Assembly: GCA_024224995.1 (NCBI GenBank)
Contig: JAAENB010001263.1
Location: forward strand, 1 to 7,396
DNA from: a bacterium
GTDB lineage: Bacteria > Spirochaetota > UBA4802 > UBA5550
Direction: 5' to 3'
Length of the DNA stretch: 7,396 bases
The notes under the pieces were generated by a model. The model saw nothing but the letters and a program-made list of their open reading frames with translations, was not told the DNA's origin and ran no database searches. Below are positions 5,868-7,396 of the stretch, in pieces. The position numbers were made by a program, and so were the translations under genes. Numbering within the stretch: the first letter of the stretch is position 1; each line of letters starts with the position of its first letter.

Positions 5868-6266
5868 ATGAATCTAAAAAACAGTTTGACTCTAATTCCG
5901 GGGTACGTAAAAGCAATAGTGCTTATGTCTCTTATTGTTTTTGCTTTCGCCTGCGAAGAAGGACTGGAGTTGTCCTCAGGTTCCGGAAACAAAACCGCCT
6001 ATGTAAAGTTAAGGGATTCATCTGGAAGCGAGCTTGTTAAAAATGACAGTACTTTCATAACAGGACCGGATACCATAACAGTTACTCATGTACCTGAATA
6101 TGGTTCGGTTGCTTATTTTGTCGATGTACCTGGTGCAGTGGAAGTACGGTATAAACTCAGCATATTTGATTTTGGGTCATGGATAGAATATGGTACTGGA
6201 AGATTTGGAATGGGGTCATCTGTAGGTTACGATTTTGAATTCAAAGATGTCTTTGGCGGTTGGTAA
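5868..6266 (+). CDS. Small probable lipoprotein of unknown function
   Basis: A 132-residue protein I do not recognise. The N-terminus has Lys4, a hydrophobic stretch (about 14-28) and a cysteine at 29 preceded by AFA, a relaxed lipobox of the type tolerated in spirochaetes and some other lineages. Cleavage would leave an acidic lipid-anchored start (CEEG), a short Ser/Gly linker (to about 41) and a roughly 90-residue beta-rich domain. That domain contains TAYVKLRDSSG and SVAYFVDVPGAVEVRYKLS, with aromatic residues spread to the C-terminal GGW. AGGAG (5856-5860) lies seven bases before the ATG. A truncated relative lies upstream on the opposite strand, so this belongs to a small duplicated family. 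It is transcribed alone. A secreted, non-lipidated form is possible if the cysteine is not modified. Confidence 0.8.
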   Translation: MNLKNSLTLIPGYVKAIVLMSLIVFAFACEEGLELSSGSGNKTAYVKLRDSSGSELVKNDSTFITGPDTITVTHVPEYGSVAYFVDVPGAVEVRYKLSIFDFGSWIEYGTGRFGMGSSVGYDFEFKDVFGGW

Positions 6267-6321
6267 TACCCTTTATTTTCATTATGAGCATTAAAATCCC
6301 TAGTCCTTGAAAATATAACAC

Positions 6322-6350
6322 AAAAAGCCGGGACAAAAAGTCCCGGCTTT
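6322..6350 (-). terminator. Bidirectional terminator between methyltransferase and lipoprotein genes
   Basis: An eleven-pair perfect stem AAAGCCGGGAC/GTCCCGGCTTT (6324-6334 with 6340-6350) has a five-base loop. On the minus strand it starts six bases after the methyltransferase stop and ends in five T (6326-6322), the better direction. On the plus strand, 57 bases after the lipoprotein stop, only three T follow. The stem repeats that of the terminator at 5508-5536 in ten of eleven pairs. Confidence 0.85.
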
Positions 6351-6355
6351 GCCAA

Positions 6356-7177
6356 TCACCGCTTTTTAGCAAAAACCACACAAAACCCAAGATTCCTTTT
6401 AGTCATAACCTCGGTCTGCGGCCACAATGCTTCCAGCATATTATAAAACCCATCCCCTCCCAGTTCAATGAGCTCATCTTTCCGGTTCCGGGTTTCCCTG
6501 AGATAGGCGCCATCGTACCAGGTACCTGGCATGGTCTCTTTAGTAATATCACGAAGTTCCAGCAGGTCAAAACCGGATCTATCCATAAGAGCCGGGTATT
6601 CGTCTATGGTAACCAGTGTATTTACAAAGAAAACTTCTTTAAAGAATTTATCATCCTCATCAGTCATGGGCCCAAGCCTGGGAAAATCGGCAATAATAAG
6701 AGAGGCGCCCGGTTTAAGGACCCGGTGAGCTTCTTTAAGGGCGCTTTCATGCCCCATATGGAAGATGGACTCGAAAAACCAGCCGCCGTCAAAGGAATTG
6801 TCTTCAAAAGGGAGGGCGTTCGCGTCGCCAACCAGGAACCTGGCTTTACCGGAAAGACCTTCCTCTGCGGCCATCTTCACGGCTTCATCTTTCTGATAAT
6901 CGCTGGCAGTGATCCCGTCCACTTCACAGCCTCTGGATTTGGCAAGCATAATCCCGGGGATACCGTACCCGCACCCGATGTCGATAAACCGTTCCCCCTG
7001 TCCTACATCGGCCCATTCCACCATCATTTCACTAAATCGTAATGAAGCTTCATAGAGACTTGCATTGGGATTGGACTCATCCCAGTACCCAACATGCATA
7101 TGCTTTTGATGCACCATTTCCCAGAACCTGGTAATCTCAGCCTCATAAAAACTGCCGACATCTTCATGTTCAATCAT
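6356..7177 (-). CDS. Class I SAM-dependent methyltransferase
   Basis: A 273-residue cytosolic methyltransferase with the seven-stranded Rossmann fold. Motif I is FIDIGCGYG (64-72). The end of beta-2 is VDGIT (86-90), GDAN (118-121) supplies the adenine-binding acidic residue, SFDGGWFFESIFHMG (128-142) is the post-motif region, and LKPGASLIIAD (154-164) is motif III. The N-terminal HVGYWDES segment (28-35) resembles small-molecule N-, O- or C-methyltransferases that act on amines, quinols or isoprenoids. The acceptor cannot be chosen from sequence. The ATG at 7177 follows AAGGAG (7190-7185) by seven bases. It is transcribed leftward alone and converges on the lipoprotein gene. Its GC content appears somewhat higher than that of the intergenic DNA and the HAD gene. 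Confidence 0.9.
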   Translation of the reverse strand: MIEHEDVGSFYEAEITRFWEMVHQKHMHVGYWDESNPNASLYEASLRFSEMMVEWADVGQGERFIDIGCGYGIPGIMLAKSRGCEVDGITASDYQKDEAVKMAAEEGLSGKARFLVGDANALPFEDNSFDGGWFFESIFHMGHESALKEAHRVLKPGASLIIADFPRLGPMTDEDDKFFKEVFFVNTLVTIDEYPALMDRSGFDLLELRDITKETMPGTWYDGAYLRETRNRKDELIELGGDGFYNMLEALWPQTEVMTKRNLGFCVVFAKKR

Positions 7178-7206
7178 ATAAAAACTCCTTATTTTAAAGT
7201 AAAAAC

Positions 7207-7235
7207 ATAAAGATATACTCCAAAATAAAAGTCAA
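7207..7235 (-). promoter_or_regulatory. Possible promoter of the methyltransferase gene
   Basis: On the minus strand TTGACT (7235-7230) is followed after 17 bases by CTTTAT (7212-7207). The -35 is good (five of six) and the -10 poor (three of six). Its position, about 30 bases before the ATG, is suitable. Confidence 0.4.
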
Positions 7236-7310
7236 ACAGAAACTCCACCTAAGAGCGTAAAAAACCAGCTAAGACCCTCGAAAAAATTCCATATTCCGCC
7301 AATAAAGATG

Positions 7311-7339
7311 TTGACTATGATAAATTTATATACTACCAT
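7311..7339 (+). promoter_or_regulatory. Possible rightward promoter near the window end
   Basis: TTGACT (7311-7316) and TACCAT (7334-7339) are 17 bases apart, in AT-rich DNA that also holds an isolated TATAAT at 7351-7356. It would serve a gene beyond the window. No coding start or ribosome binding site is seen before 7396. Confidence 0.3.
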
Positions 7340-7396
7340 GCAAACAACTATATAATATTACATATACGCCATAGCAATTAATCAGAGTTTTTCAAA

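Overview
The window comes from the chromosome of a Gram-negative-type bacterium. It has an outer-membrane TonB-dependent receptor, a probable lipoprotein with a loose lipobox, AT-rich intergenic DNA, moderate-GC genes and sigma70-like promoters with clear -35/-10 hexamers. The relaxed lipobox and general style would fit a spirochaete or a deltaproteobacterium-like lineage, but nothing here fixes the taxon. No rRNA, tRNA, CRISPR array, insertion sequence or phage gene was seen.

Left part (1-2901). A leftward gene is entered only at its first 14 codons (1-43), behind a perfect-consensus promoter (TTGACA-17-TATAAT). Next is a leftward two-gene operon: a HAD-family phosphatase/phosphomutase (1259-1918) followed 22 bases later by an extended-SDR, epimerase-like protein (259-1236). 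Its promoter lies at 1956-1984. Running the other way from the same intergenic region is a classical SDR oxidoreductase (2131-2901). It has its own strong promoter and, just after the -10 box, a perfect 9-bp inverted repeat that looks like an operator. Both SDR-type proteins lack the catalytic lysine of the YxxxK motif (Arg in each), and the extended one also lacks the tyrosine. The three genes could form a small carbohydrate or alcohol metabolism locus, but no substrate can be read from the sequence.

Middle part (2902-5536). After a hairpin terminator comes a 770-residue TonB-dependent outer-membrane receptor with a Sec signal peptide, an acidic N-terminal extension, a plug domain and a barrel ending in Phe. 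Its promoter spacer contains an uninterrupted run of 12 A between the -35 and -10 boxes, the longest homopolymer in the window. This is the geometry used for phase-variable expression of some outer-membrane receptors. It is the most testable idea in the window, though only a hypothesis from one sequence.

Right part (5537-7396). A small probable lipoprotein gene (5868-6266) lies near an inverted, 5'-truncated relative of itself (5560-5703, opposite strand). The two share a GxVxxF...PGAVExRYK core, and each is followed by nearly the same GCCGGGA/TCCCGGC hairpin. The lipoprotein promoter carries a palindrome over its -10 box. A leftward class I SAM-dependent methyltransferase (6356-7177) converges on the lipoprotein across a bidirectional terminator. 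No complete new multi-gene system is evident. The notable items are the poly-A promoter spacer, the duplicated small lipoprotein family and the two SDR proteins with altered catalytic residues.
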